13,502 bases of DNA from assembly GCA_030431355.1 (NCBI GenBank), contig JAUIJG010000110.1, forward strand, positions 1 through 13,502, given 5' to 3'. Below the pieces are notes generated by a model. The model ran no database searches. It was given only the letters and a program-made list of their open reading frames with translations, and was not told the origin of the DNA. Position 1 is the first letter of the stretch. Every line of letters starts with the position of its first letter. Position numbers and translations under genes: made by a program. Source of the stretch: a bacterium (GTDB lineage Bacteria; Cyanobacteriota; Vampirovibrionia; Obscuribacterales; Obscuribacteraceae). Of this stretch, positions 6,989-12,883 are shown in pieces.

Positions 6989-7137
6989 AAAATGTTTGCA
7001 GGATTGGTGCTGCCCCAATGGATCCGATCCCTCGGTTCCCTCGTCTGGAGTACCTGCATCGTTACCATATCTTGTAGCACGAATTTCAGAGATTGTCGCC
7101 AAAATTCGGGAATTGTAAATGGTCCCTTGTGCTATGA
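6957..7137 (-). ncRNA. Candidate small RNA ending at the minus-strand terminator
   Basis: The 352 bases between the coiled-coil and hydrolase genes hold no convincing protein gene. Read on the minus strand, they can fold into two modules before the terminator. Module 1 (7134-7075): TAGCA/TGCTA closes a 6-7-bp GAATTT/AAATTC helix and a small GGGA/TCCC-type arm. Module 2 (about 7058-6999): GCAGG/CCTGC encloses hairpins CTC/GAG, CCGA/TCGG with a GGGA loop, and ATTGG/CCAAT. A weak promoter (TTGTTT, 16 bases, TATGTT) would start the RNA near 7137, giving roughly 180 nt. It does not show tmRNA, SRP RNA, RNase P or tRNA signatures that I know. The folding was judged by eye; both strands fold, so a 5' leader element of the hydrolase gene on the plus strand is an alternative. 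Confidence 0.33.
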
Positions 7138-7143
7138 AATGCA

Positions 7144-7171
7144 AACATAAGCATTCTCCCCCGAAAAACAA
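7144..7171 (-). promoter_or_regulatory. Possible minus-strand promoter for the candidate small RNA
   Basis: TTGTTT (7171-7166) and TATGTT (7149-7144) are separated by 16 bases and match the sigma-70 boxes 3/6 and 4/6. The predicted start near 7137 falls right at the first stem of the structured region. Weak on its own. Confidence 0.22.
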
Positions 7172-7230
7172 GCCCGGGGTGAGCTTTCAAAGAAGATACA
7201 ATAATGCAGCCGATTAAGAGATATGAATAA

Positions 7231-8286
7231 ATGTTGAACAAAAAACTGACCAGCCTCTGCCTTTCCGGAACGATTCTCGCAGCCCTCACCTGCACGGGTA
7301 TCACCGATAACGATGCCTTAGCTAAATCCGTGGCTAATACCATCGATATTTCCGCGCCGGGCAACATTTCCCAACAAGCACTCTTCCAGGGCGAAACCCA
7401 GGAGCTCCAACTGCTGGCCCGCAAAAGAAGATCGAGACGCCCGGCCGCTCGCAAAAGCACGCCGAAGCAAAAGCCCTGGTATGCAGACATTAATATACCT
7501 TTCCGGTCTTTCTTGCCGAAAAACAAACCGCACCGGGTCCTTCTCTGTGTCCACGGACTCGGCTTCAACAGCAGCTCATTCACGCGTTTTGGTAGATACA
7601 TGGCCGCCCGGGGCATGGCTGTCTATGCCATAGACGTGAGAGGATTCGGTCAATGGCGTCGTAGCTCAGAGTCTAACACCGTTGACTTTGAAGCTTGCAT
7701 AACCGACATAGAGAGCGCCCTCAAGCTTATTCGTTCGAAACTACCGGGCACCAAAGTCTACCTGGTTGGAGAATCCATGGGAGGAGCCATCTGCCTGGCC
7801 ACAACCTCCCGTTACCCGGACCTGGTGGATGGTTTGATCTCTTCTGTTCCCTCCGGCGAACGCTACGGTGACTTGAAAGAGAAAATAGTTGTGGGAGCAC
7901 ATTATCTAGAAAACAAAGATGCCCCCATGGATTTATCCCAGGAAGTGATCGACAAAGCTACCGACGACAAAGCTTTGCAAGAGAAGCTCAAGTCCGATCC
8001 CAATATCAGAATGGATCTGACACCGGAAGAGCTTAAGGAATTCAACGCCTTCATGCGCAGCAACAAAGACTATGCGGCTCTAATTGAAAAGACGCCGGTT
8101 TTGATGATGGCCGGATTCGAAGATAGATTGGTTAAACCCAAAGGCACCATCGAACTGTTCAACGATATCTCGAACCTCGAAAAGATATTGTTTATCATCG
8201 GAGATGGCGAACATCTGATCTTGGAAGAGTCTGAAATGACAAATGAGACAGGTGGTCTTGTATACACCTGGCTCATCAATCATTAG
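7231..8286 (+). CDS. Exported alpha/beta hydrolase (monoacylglycerol lipase-like)
   Basis: 351 aa. A signal peptide covers residues 1-31 (ALA before Lys32). A basic stretch (RKRRSRRPAARK, 64-75) follows and then the hydrolase domain from about residue 100. HGLGFNSSS (109-117) is the oxyanion-hole region, GESMGG (180-185) the nucleophile elbow with Ser182, and Asp298 (GFEDRL) and His328 (GDGEH) complete the triad. The order and the DVRGFGQW and GGAICLATTSRYPDLVDGLI segments match the Hydrolase_4/lysophospholipase group, which cleaves acyl esters of glycerol or lipids; the true substrate is not deducible. A short cap insert lies at about 211-285. AAGAG about 10 bases before the ATG is a poor ribosome binding site. 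It is alone on its transcript, with a probable terminator inside the converging gene. Confidence 0.88.
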   Translation: MLNKKLTSLCLSGTILAALTCTGITDNDALAKSVANTIDISAPGNISQQALFQGETQELQLLARKRRSRRPAARKSTPKQKPWYADINIPFRSFLPKNKPHRVLLCVHGLGFNSSSFTRFGRYMAARGMAVYAIDVRGFGQWRRSSESNTVDFEACITDIESALKLIRSKLPGTKVYLVGESMGGAICLATTSRYPDLVDGLISSVPSGERYGDLKEKIVVGAHYLENKDAPMDLSQEVIDKATDDKALQEKLKSDPNIRMDLTPEELKEFNAFMRSNKDYAALIEKTPVLMMAGFEDRLVKPKGTIELFNDISNLEKILFIIGDGEHLILEESEMTNETGGLVYTWLINH

Positions 8287-8312
8287 AAAGAGAAACTATT
8301 CCTGATTCTCGG

Positions 8313-8678
8313 TTACTTTGCTTTCTGGGCTTCAACCCGTTTTTCCAGCATAAGCTTTTTGATCTCAATGCTAATGGCATTGAGATCTTTTTCCAGGGTG
8401 ACTTTGTTATCGGTGCTGAGACCGGCATCCTTTGCTTTGCGAAGCATCTTTGTCTTCTTGCGAGCGACCTGTGCCAACCTCTTCCGCATTTTATGAGCTT
8501 CTTTATCCGTTAGCTCATTGCTTTTCTGGGCTTTGTTCACATCTTTCATCAGCTGCGTCTGGCGGTCGCGGATGGACATCTCTTTCGCTTCCACCCGGTC
8601 GAAAAAAACACCAGAGGCGACTCCCAGAGTAACCATACAGACAACTGAGACAAGGCTCAAAAACTTTCTTCTCAACAT
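8313..8678 (-). CDS. Exported single-module relative of the three-repeat protein
   Basis: 121 aa. Residues 1-31 are a signal peptide or N-terminal anchor (basic MLRRK, hydrophobic core, VEA end). Residues 37-113 line up with each repeat of the protein at 2109-3140: IRDRQTQL against VNRRQSVL, KSNELTDKEAHKMRKRL against KSGRLTASEASKL, and a C-terminal helix LNAISIEIKKLM against LDNLSKQINKEL. The glycines of the turns are lost and the body is Lys-rich (positively charged), so the EF-hand-like character is weaker and metal binding unlikely. GGGGG lies 5 bases before the ATG. It starts only 20 bp after the stop of the RlpA-like gene on the same strand, so the two are almost certainly co-transcribed, pointing to an envelope role. 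The function is unknown. Confidence 0.78.
   Translation of the reverse strand: MLRRKFLSLVSVVCMVTLGVASGVFFDRVEAKEMSIRDRQTQLMKDVNKAQKSNELTDKEAHKMRKRLAQVARKKTKMLRKAKDAGLSTDNKVTLEKDLNAISIEIKKLMLEKRVEAQKAK
8361..8392 (+). terminator. Terminator of the hydrolase gene inside the opposing coding sequence
   Basis: A perfect 11-bp stem (GATCTCAATGC 8361-8371 with GCATTGAGATC 8377-8387), a 5-base loop and five T on the plus strand only. It is 74 bp past the hydrolase stop and within the minus-strand coding frame, where it encodes DLNAISIEI. No other terminator lies in the 26-bp gap between the two stops. Confidence 0.75.
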
Positions 8679-8698
8679 AAAAGCCCCCGAAATATTGA

Positions 8699-9118
8699 CT
8701 ACTGAGGCTTATCCATAACCGTTATCTGAGCCTCAATCTCACCATCCTTGATCATACCAAGCTTTTTAGCAGCTTTTTTAGAGACATCCAGGGCACGACC
8801 CGGGGCATATGGCCCACGGTCATTAATTTCCACAACCACACTTTTTTTGTTTTCTGGATTGACAACCTTTACTTTGGTACCCAGAGGCAGTTCCCGGTGG
8901 GCGGCTGTCAAGTCACTCGGGTTATAAGGTTCTCCCGAGGCTGTCTTTTCGCCGGCAAGCTCATCGGCATAATAAGAGATATCCGATTCAATCACTGTCT
9001 GTTTGCTCTCAGTAGCATCTCCGTTGGTATCGGCGCCGGCATTAATTGAACTGGTCACACCGACCAGTAACACCAGAGCGAGGGAGCCTGCAGCTCCTGC
9101 AAAAATCTTTTTTTTCAT
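8699..9118 (-). CDS. rlpA: RlpA-like double-psi beta-barrel cell-wall protein
   Basis: 139 aa from the ATG at 9118, chosen because AAGGAGGG lies 10 bases upstream and a clean signal peptide (about 1-28) follows; a longer in-frame reading to 9223 would bury it. Residues 46-135 are the RlpA double-psi barrel: ISYYADELAGEKTASGE, LTAAHRELPLGTKVKV (70-85), VVVEINDRGPYAPGRALDVS (95-113). His74 and Asp100 are the conserved pair, spaced as in the lytic transglycosylase RlpA, which cleaves denuded septal peptidoglycan. No lipobox cysteine and no SPOR domain are present, so this is a minimal soluble or periplasmic member; septal targeting and activity are unproven. The one-module repeat protein follows 20 bp downstream. 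Confidence 0.9.
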   Translation of the reverse strand: MKKKIFAGAAGSLALVLLVGVTSSINAGADTNGDATESKQTVIESDISYYADELAGEKTASGEPYNPSDLTAAHRELPLGTKVKVVNPENKKSVVVEINDRGPYAPGRALDVSKKAAKKLGMIKDGEIEAQITVMDKPQ

Positions 9119-9128
9119 GGTCACCAAA

Positions 9129-9136
9129 CCCTCCTT
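9129..9136 (-). promoter_or_regulatory. Start-deciding RBS of RlpA-like gene
   Basis: AAGGAGGG on the minus strand, 10 bases before the ATG at 9118. It supports this start over upstream in-frame codons. Confidence 0.75.
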
Positions 9137-9189
9137 GACTTCTAAAAAAATAGCACGGACGACCGATAACCATGCCTCCCTGATGACAA

Positions 9190-9220
9190 GAAAGCAAAAG
9201 AGGAGGAAAAATCCCCCTCT
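9190..9220 (-). terminator. Probable terminator after the VPEVK protein gene
   Basis: On the minus strand AGAGGGGG (9220-9213) pairs with CCTCCTCT (9206-9199) with one mismatch and a 6-base loop, followed by TTTTGCTTTC. It lies between the VPEVK-protein stop and the RlpA-like start, so those genes may be separate transcripts. Confidence 0.5.
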
Positions 9221-9251
9221 CAAGCTCTGGAATCTCTAAAATCTCTTGAAC

Positions 9252-9608
9252 TTAGCCGTTATTGGTATCAGCGGCTGGTGCACTCTGCTCGCCACCATTA
9301 TCGGTGGAGATATTTACTTCAGGCAGGTCTACATCAGGCATCTTAACTTCCGGAACCTTAACTTCAGGAACCTGGATGTTGACGCTGGACTCACCCGGAG
9401 TCTTAGCGGCAATAGATTCGTCCCGAAGATTGTCATAAGCCTGTTCAAGCTTCATCTGATGCGTAGTCTGCTGGTTTGAAAAGGCAAGGAAGCCGAATCC
9501 AATGGCCATAACCAGAACAATCATCGCAACAGCCCAGCCTGCGCCGGAACCATCTACTTTCTCCACATACACCTTCTCTGGTGTCACTCTATTATTCTCG
9601 TTACTCAT
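9252..9608 (-). CDS. Single-pass membrane protein with VPEVK pentapeptide repeats
   Basis: 118 aa, no family recognised. A polar 23-residue N-terminus precedes one membrane helix (about 24-43, GWAVAMIVLVMAIGFGFLAF). A charged, probably helical segment follows (HQMKLEQAYDNLRDES), then residues 80-99 carry four pentapeptides of pattern hydrophobic-Pro-acidic-Val-charged or Asn (VPEVK, VPEVK, MPDVD, LPEVN). The tail is Gly/Ala/Asn-rich and acidic. Alternating Pro and Val with regular charge suggests an extended or polyproline-like strand rather than a globular fold. AAGGAG lies 7 bases before the ATG. The DNA of the first two units is a near-perfect 15-bp tandem repeat, suggesting recent slippage. 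The gene is divergent from the TPR gene; membrane orientation and function cannot be told from sequence. Confidence 0.75.
   Translation of the reverse strand: MSNENNRVTPEKVYVEKVDGSGAGWAVAMIVLVMAIGFGFLAFSNQQTTHQMKLEQAYDNLRDESIAAKTPGESSVNIQVPEVKVPEVKMPDVDLPEVNISTDNGGEQSAPAADTNNG
9342..9371. repeat. 15-bp tandem repeat within the VPEVK gene
   Basis: CTTAACTTCCGGAAC (9342-9356) is followed at once by CTTAACTTCAGGAAC (9357-9371), one mismatch in 15. The unit is five codons long, so gain or loss of copies keeps the frame. Confidence 0.85.
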
Positions 9609-9824
9609 TTAAATTCTCCTTATTCAAACACTCTAATACGTCTATTCAATTAAATTGATCTCGATGAAACTCTTCTGGTCATCGTCTGAGTCGTGCATAG
9701 CACAACTGAAAAAACCGGTGCCACGAATCGCACAAGCAACTCGGCAATTCACTCCCATATAAAAGGTACGGGAACGGCACCACATCTTGCTTCTATGCTA
9801 AGCACATATTGGAAGTATCGAAGC

Positions 9825-9835
9825 AGGAGAAAGGA
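9825..9835 (+). promoter_or_regulatory. Start-deciding RBS of the TPR gene
   Basis: AGGAGAAAGGA ends 4 bases before the ATG at 9840. The longer frame from 9693 has no such site and its extra 49 residues are low-complexity and polar. Confidence 0.75.
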
Positions 9836-9839
9836 AATT

Positions 9840-10310
9840 ATGTATGAGCTGTTTATAGCTTTATTCGCGGCGGTAGCACTGGTATTTATGCTCGGTCTAT
9901 TTATGGCTTACCTGACCAGAAATGGGAATTTCAAATTTGAGCAGATAGGTGCTTTTCTTGTTCTAGCGGTGGTGGGGCTGGCTATCTTCGGATACGCGAA
10001 TTGGTCGGAGAAAAACAACTGGGAATACTGGCAGACCCAGGGAAATAACCTGGCCAAATTTGAAAAACATGAACATGCGGTAACCAACTACGAAAAAGCC
10101 ATGCACTTCGCCGTCAAAGAGTTCGGTCCCCGAGATTTAAGAGTGGCCAACAGCAAATTGGCTCTGGCAAATCTTTATGAACAGTATGGAAGATATGACG
10201 AAGCAAGAGAAGAGTACGTGGAGGCAATAAGTATTCTGGAAGAGAACGCAGACTCCGACAGTCCGGTCCTCCAGGATGCTTACGCGAGACTGAAAGAGCT
10301 TGACTCCTGA
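9840..10310 (+). CDS. Two-helix membrane protein with TPR domain
   Basis: 156 aa from the ATG at 9840. Two membrane helices occupy about residues 4-24 and 36-52. A soluble domain follows that reads as tetratricopeptide repeats: NLAKFEKHEHAVTNYEKAMHF (70-90) and LALANLYEQYGRYDEAREEYVEAISI (107-132), with the usual small residue, Gly/Tyr and Ala positions. TPR units bind peptide partners, so this is probably a membrane-tethered scaffold; with two helices and a short N-terminus the TPR domain could lie on the cytoplasmic side, but this is not certain. The FGPRDLRVANSKLALANLY wording resembles Kinesin-light-chain-type TPRs. The permease gene follows after 63 bp on the same strand with no obvious terminator. 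Confidence 0.82.
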   Translation: MYELFIALFAAVALVFMLGLFMAYLTRNGNFKFEQIGAFLVLAVVGLAIFGYANWSEKNNWEYWQTQGNNLAKFEKHEHAVTNYEKAMHFAVKEFGPRDLRVANSKLALANLYEQYGRYDEAREEYVEAISILEENADSDSPVLQDAYARLKELDS

Positions 10311-10373
10311 TTCGACTGACTGATTGAACTGATGAAAAATCAACTCGGCAATAAAGAGGAATTAGAAATTTAG

Positions 10374-11738
10374 ATGACCAGAATGGAAGACAAACTTGCC
10401 GTTGAAGCAGACATAAAAGAGACCATCAAAGAAACCTCGGAAGAAAGCAACCATAAATTGACCCTGATGGAAGCCTATGTGATGGCTGTGGGAGGCATGA
10501 TCGGCGGCGGAATATTCTCCGTACTCGGTCTGGTCCTGGAACTTTCCGGTCCCTGGGCTGGTCTCGCTTTTCTTCTTGCGGGAGTTCTTACCTATATCTC
10601 CGGTCTCTCCTACGCCGGGCTCTATGAAGAGCAAAGGATTCCAGGCGGAAGCGTAGCCTTCATTCAGACTGCCACCGGAAACGCTACCCTTGCCGGTCAT
10701 GTGGGATGGGCACTTCTTATAGGCTACATTTTTACAAACGGTCTTTACGCTTACACATTCGGACATTATCTATCAAACGTTCTGGGAGCATCACCGGTGG
10801 TTGCGCCGATAGCGGCTATCTCCATTACCATCATCGTGGTCGGCATCAACTTAAAGGGCGTGGGGGAGTCCGGAATCACAGAAATCATAACAGTCTGGGG
10901 CAAACTACTCATATTGGGAGCCCTGGCTATCTTCGGCCTGCTTCATTTTGACTCGGCACGGTTAGTACCGGTCCACGATCATGGACCACTTTCAGCCCTT
11001 CTTGCCGCTGCCATTATTTTTGTGGCTTACGAAGGCTTTCAACTTCTCACCTACGACACGGAAGACATGGTGGAGCCGGAGAAGAACTTGAGAAAAGCGA
11101 TGTTGCCCTCCATCGTGACATCCACGGCTGTTTATGTCCTGGTGGCCATCAGCGCTATCATGCTCACATCAATGGACACTCTGGTTGAGAAAAAGGAAGT
11201 GGCCCTGGCTCTTGCAGGTCAGCAGGCATTCGGCAACTGGGGACTCTGGATTGTCACCCTGGGTGCGCTATTTTCGGCGGCTTCGGCCATCAATGCCACC
11301 ATATTCGCTTCAGCAAGGCTGCTTGCCATACTGGGACGCATGAATCAAGTGCCTTCCTGGCTTATGGAAAAACCTGATAAAGCGAAGAAAGAGCTGCCTA
11401 GAAAAGCGATAACGGTGATAGGTATCGCCGGTGGTTTCTTTGCCGTGGTCAGCTCCATCGAACAGATTGTAAGTTTTGCCAGTCTCACTTTCTTGATGGT
11501 ATTCGCCATAGTCAATCTTTTATATAGCCGCTCTGCTAAAAAGCGTTCTTCCAAGCTGATCGCCATGATAGCCACGGGATTACTTACAGGAGCCCTTGCC
11601 ACCGCATCAGCCTGGATGTTCTTTGAAAGACCGGATGAGTTCTTCACGGCTCTCGCGATCGCTTCCATACTTGTGATTGCGAGAGCCTGGTTCCTCCTAT
11701 CAGGTAAGAGAGTGCCTAAGGTGGTGGAAGATGCATAG
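10374..11738 (+). CDS. APC-superfamily amino acid permease
   Basis: 454 aa with about twelve membrane helices after a charged ~28-residue cytoplasmic N-terminus. The first helix carries GGMIGGGIFSVLG (40-52), the unwound-helix substrate motif of APC/LeuT-fold carriers (usually GxGxIIGAGIF). The sixth helix and its loop (about 207-243) read AAIIFVAYEGFQLLTYDTEDMVEPEKNLRKAM, matching the family's AFxGFxxxxxxxEExxxPxxxxP pattern. It should move amino acids or related amines across the inner membrane, usually with a proton; the substrate is not deducible. Met1 or Met4 (base 10383) could be the start; GAGGA lies 13 and 22 bases before them respectively, so the first is preferred. No dedicated metabolic gene neighbours it. 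Possible transcript with the TPR gene before and the hemerythrin-like gene after. Confidence 0.9.
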   Translation: MTRMEDKLAVEADIKETIKETSEESNHKLTLMEAYVMAVGGMIGGGIFSVLGLVLELSGPWAGLAFLLAGVLTYISGLSYAGLYEEQRIPGGSVAFIQTATGNATLAGHVGWALLIGYIFTNGLYAYTFGHYLSNVLGASPVVAPIAAISITIIVVGINLKGVGESGITEIITVWGKLLILGALAIFGLLHFDSARLVPVHDHGPLSALLAAAIIFVAYEGFQLLTYDTEDMVEPEKNLRKAMLPSIVTSTAVYVLVAISAIMLTSMDTLVEKKEVALALAGQQAFGNWGLWIVTLGALFSAASAINATIFASARLLAILGRMNQVPSWLMEKPDKAKKELPRKAITVIGIAGGFFAVVSSIEQIVSFASLTFLMVFAIVNLLYSRSAKKRSSKLIAMIATGLLTGALATASAWMFFERPDEFFTALAIASILVIARAWFLLSGKRVPKVVEDA

Positions 11739-11766
11739 AGAAAAGCATCACCCGAGAAGCAAAGTG

Positions 11767-11793
11767 CTATAGAGACTATAGTGGGTTTCCCAC
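11767..11793. repeat. Two adjacent small hairpins before the hemerythrin-like gene
   Basis: CTATAG-AGA-CTATAG (11767-11781) abuts GTGGG-TTT-CCCAC (11781-11793). No T-run follows on the plus strand, so this is not a typical terminator. It lies in the 76-bp gap after the permease and might be an mRNA stability or processing site. Confidence 0.4.
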
Positions 11794-11814
11794 AAAAGTT
11801 TAAAGGAGGAGCAG

Positions 11815-12273
11815 ATGAATAGAAGAGAGAACAAAACCGGTCCCTTTGAGATCATGAAACTGCATGAGGAAAAATTCCTCAAAGAGCTATCGGACCTGGT
11901 AGAAAACTACGACAAACTCACCGCCGATCAAGGACTGGAGAAAGCGACCAGCGTGTTTGATTCTATCACCAAACACTTCGAGCACCAGGACAAACTTCTA
12001 GAGATGGAAGAAGAGAAGCTGGCGATGATGAGAACAGAGATTGCCTCTTATGAAAAGATTAGAACCAATATTCTCAGCAGCATAGATCAGCTTGTGCTCA
12101 TGCATGTTGATGAACCGGACTTCCTGGAAAGACTGGGAATCCTTCTCAACCAGGTTAAACGGTTGACGCTCCTGGACGAATCCAGGCTCTACATAAAGAT
12201 GAAGCAGTTTATGACCGACCACGAATTGAAAGAGGCAAGAGAAGAGGTCATTAAAGATTTCATCAAAGCTTGA
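11815..12273 (+). CDS. Helical protein, possibly degenerate hemerythrin-like domain
   Basis: 152 aa, predicted all-helical with four long amphipathic helices. The spacing recalls HHE/hemerythrin bundles: helix 1 KLHEEKFLKEL (His17), helix 2 ITKHFEHQDKLL (His54 and His57) and helix 4 DESRLYIKMKQF. The third-helix and fourth-helix ligand histidines are not where expected (EKIRTNIL and RLTLLDE stand in their place), so a complete di-iron site is unlikely and the call is by pattern only. An alternative is a plain four-helix sensory or scaffold protein. AAAGGAGGA lies 4 bases before the ATG, the best site in this part of the window. The c-di-GMP gene starts 4 bp after its stop, implying translational coupling and a joint role, perhaps as sensor or regulator of that enzyme. 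Confidence 0.62.
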   Translation: MNRRENKTGPFEIMKLHEEKFLKELSDLVENYDKLTADQGLEKATSVFDSITKHFEHQDKLLEMEEEKLAMMRTEIASYEKIRTNILSSIDQLVLMHVDEPDFLERLGILLNQVKRLTLLDESRLYIKMKQFMTDHELKEAREEVIKDFIKA

Positions 12274-12277
12274 TGCT

Positions 12278-12883
12278 ATGAAAAATCCCAATAAAAAATA
12301 TGGCTTCGAATCTCCCCTTATGGTTTTCGAAAACCCGTTATTAGAATCATATCAAGGCAAACAAACCACTAAAAAGGACTTGGAAACAATGATATTCTTC
12401 AAACAGCTCCTGGCTGATGCGCCAAGACCGGCGTTCATCACGGACGAAGAAGACAACGTTGTCTATATCAACAAGTCCGCCGAAGCTTTACTTGGCTACG
12501 GGGCGGACAGAGTCTTTGGCGTTCCCATGGCGGAAATACTTTTTGAACCCTTTGAAGAACAAGCCTCTGCCAGACAGGAGGAAGAGGGAAGATTGAGGTC
12601 TAAAACAGGAAAGAAGATACCTGTTCTGGTGGCTAAGACAATTCGAAAGATTGAGAACCGTTCTTATAATTTTATCTTCTGCACCGACATATCCAGACAA
12701 AAAGCGAGAGAGAAAAAACTCAAATCAACCATTGAGACAATGAGAATGACCAGTGAAACTCTCAGGAAGTTGGTCAAGACGGATGCTCTCACAGGTCTTT
12801 TAAATCGTCGCGGTCTGGAGGAGTTGCTCACTCGTGAGATAGAGTTGTCAAAAGAAATGGCTCCAATCTGGTGGCAGCCCTGA
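12278..12883 (+). CDS. PAS-GGDEF protein, N-terminal part cut by a frameshift
   Basis: 201 aa before a premature TGA. After a ~40-residue N-terminus, residues 42-143 form a PAS sensor domain (LADAPRPAFITDEEDNVVYI, then SAEALLGYGADRVFG, ending ICTDISRQ-like FIFCTDISRQ). A helical linker (about 143-167) leads to the start of a GGDEF domain, TDALTGLLNRRGLEEL (168-183). The frame then leaves the family sequence at about residue 192 and stops after WWQP. The next part of the GGDEF domain continues at once in another frame (see the entry from 12853). The shift lies at the four-A run 12850-12853: a fifth A would join the two parts into one normal protein. The ATG lies 4 bp after the hemerythrin-like stop and has no good ribosome site, so coupling is likely. 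Confidence 0.85.
   Translation: MKNPNKKYGFESPLMVFENPLLESYQGKQTTKKDLETMIFFKQLLADAPRPAFITDEEDNVVYINKSAEALLGYGADRVFGVPMAEILFEPFEEQASARQEEEGRLRSKTGKKIPVLVAKTIRKIENRSYNFIFCTDISRQKAREKKLKSTIETMRMTSETLRKLVKTDALTGLLNRRGLEELLTREIELSKEMAPIWWQP

Noticed and set aside
6999..7058. Possible tRNA from the GCAGG/CCTGC-closed cloverleaf-like fold
   Set aside because: Only 60 nt with a 5-bp closing stem; there is no T-loop consensus, no anticodon arm of proper size and no CCA position.
6775..7080. 101-codon minus-strand frame across the two terminators
   Set aside because: It crosses both hairpins and the end of the coiled-coil gene and has no recognisable features.
6957..7137. 6S RNA
   Set aside because: 6S forms one long rod with paired ends and a central bubble; here the ends do not pair and the fold is two separate modules.
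6947..7171. 74-codon minus-strand frame in the intergenic region
   Set aside because: It begins at TTG with no ribosome site and reads straight through the terminator hairpin, so coding is unlikely; the same region is better explained as a structured RNA.
7086..7616. Antisense 176-codon frame at the start of the hydrolase
   Set aside because: It overlaps the well-supported signal peptide and domain start of the hydrolase; composition looks like a mirror frame.
9119..9223. 35-residue N-terminal extension of the RlpA-like protein
   Set aside because: It would bury a proper signal peptide, and it spans the strong ribosome site before 9118 and the stem of the upstream terminator.
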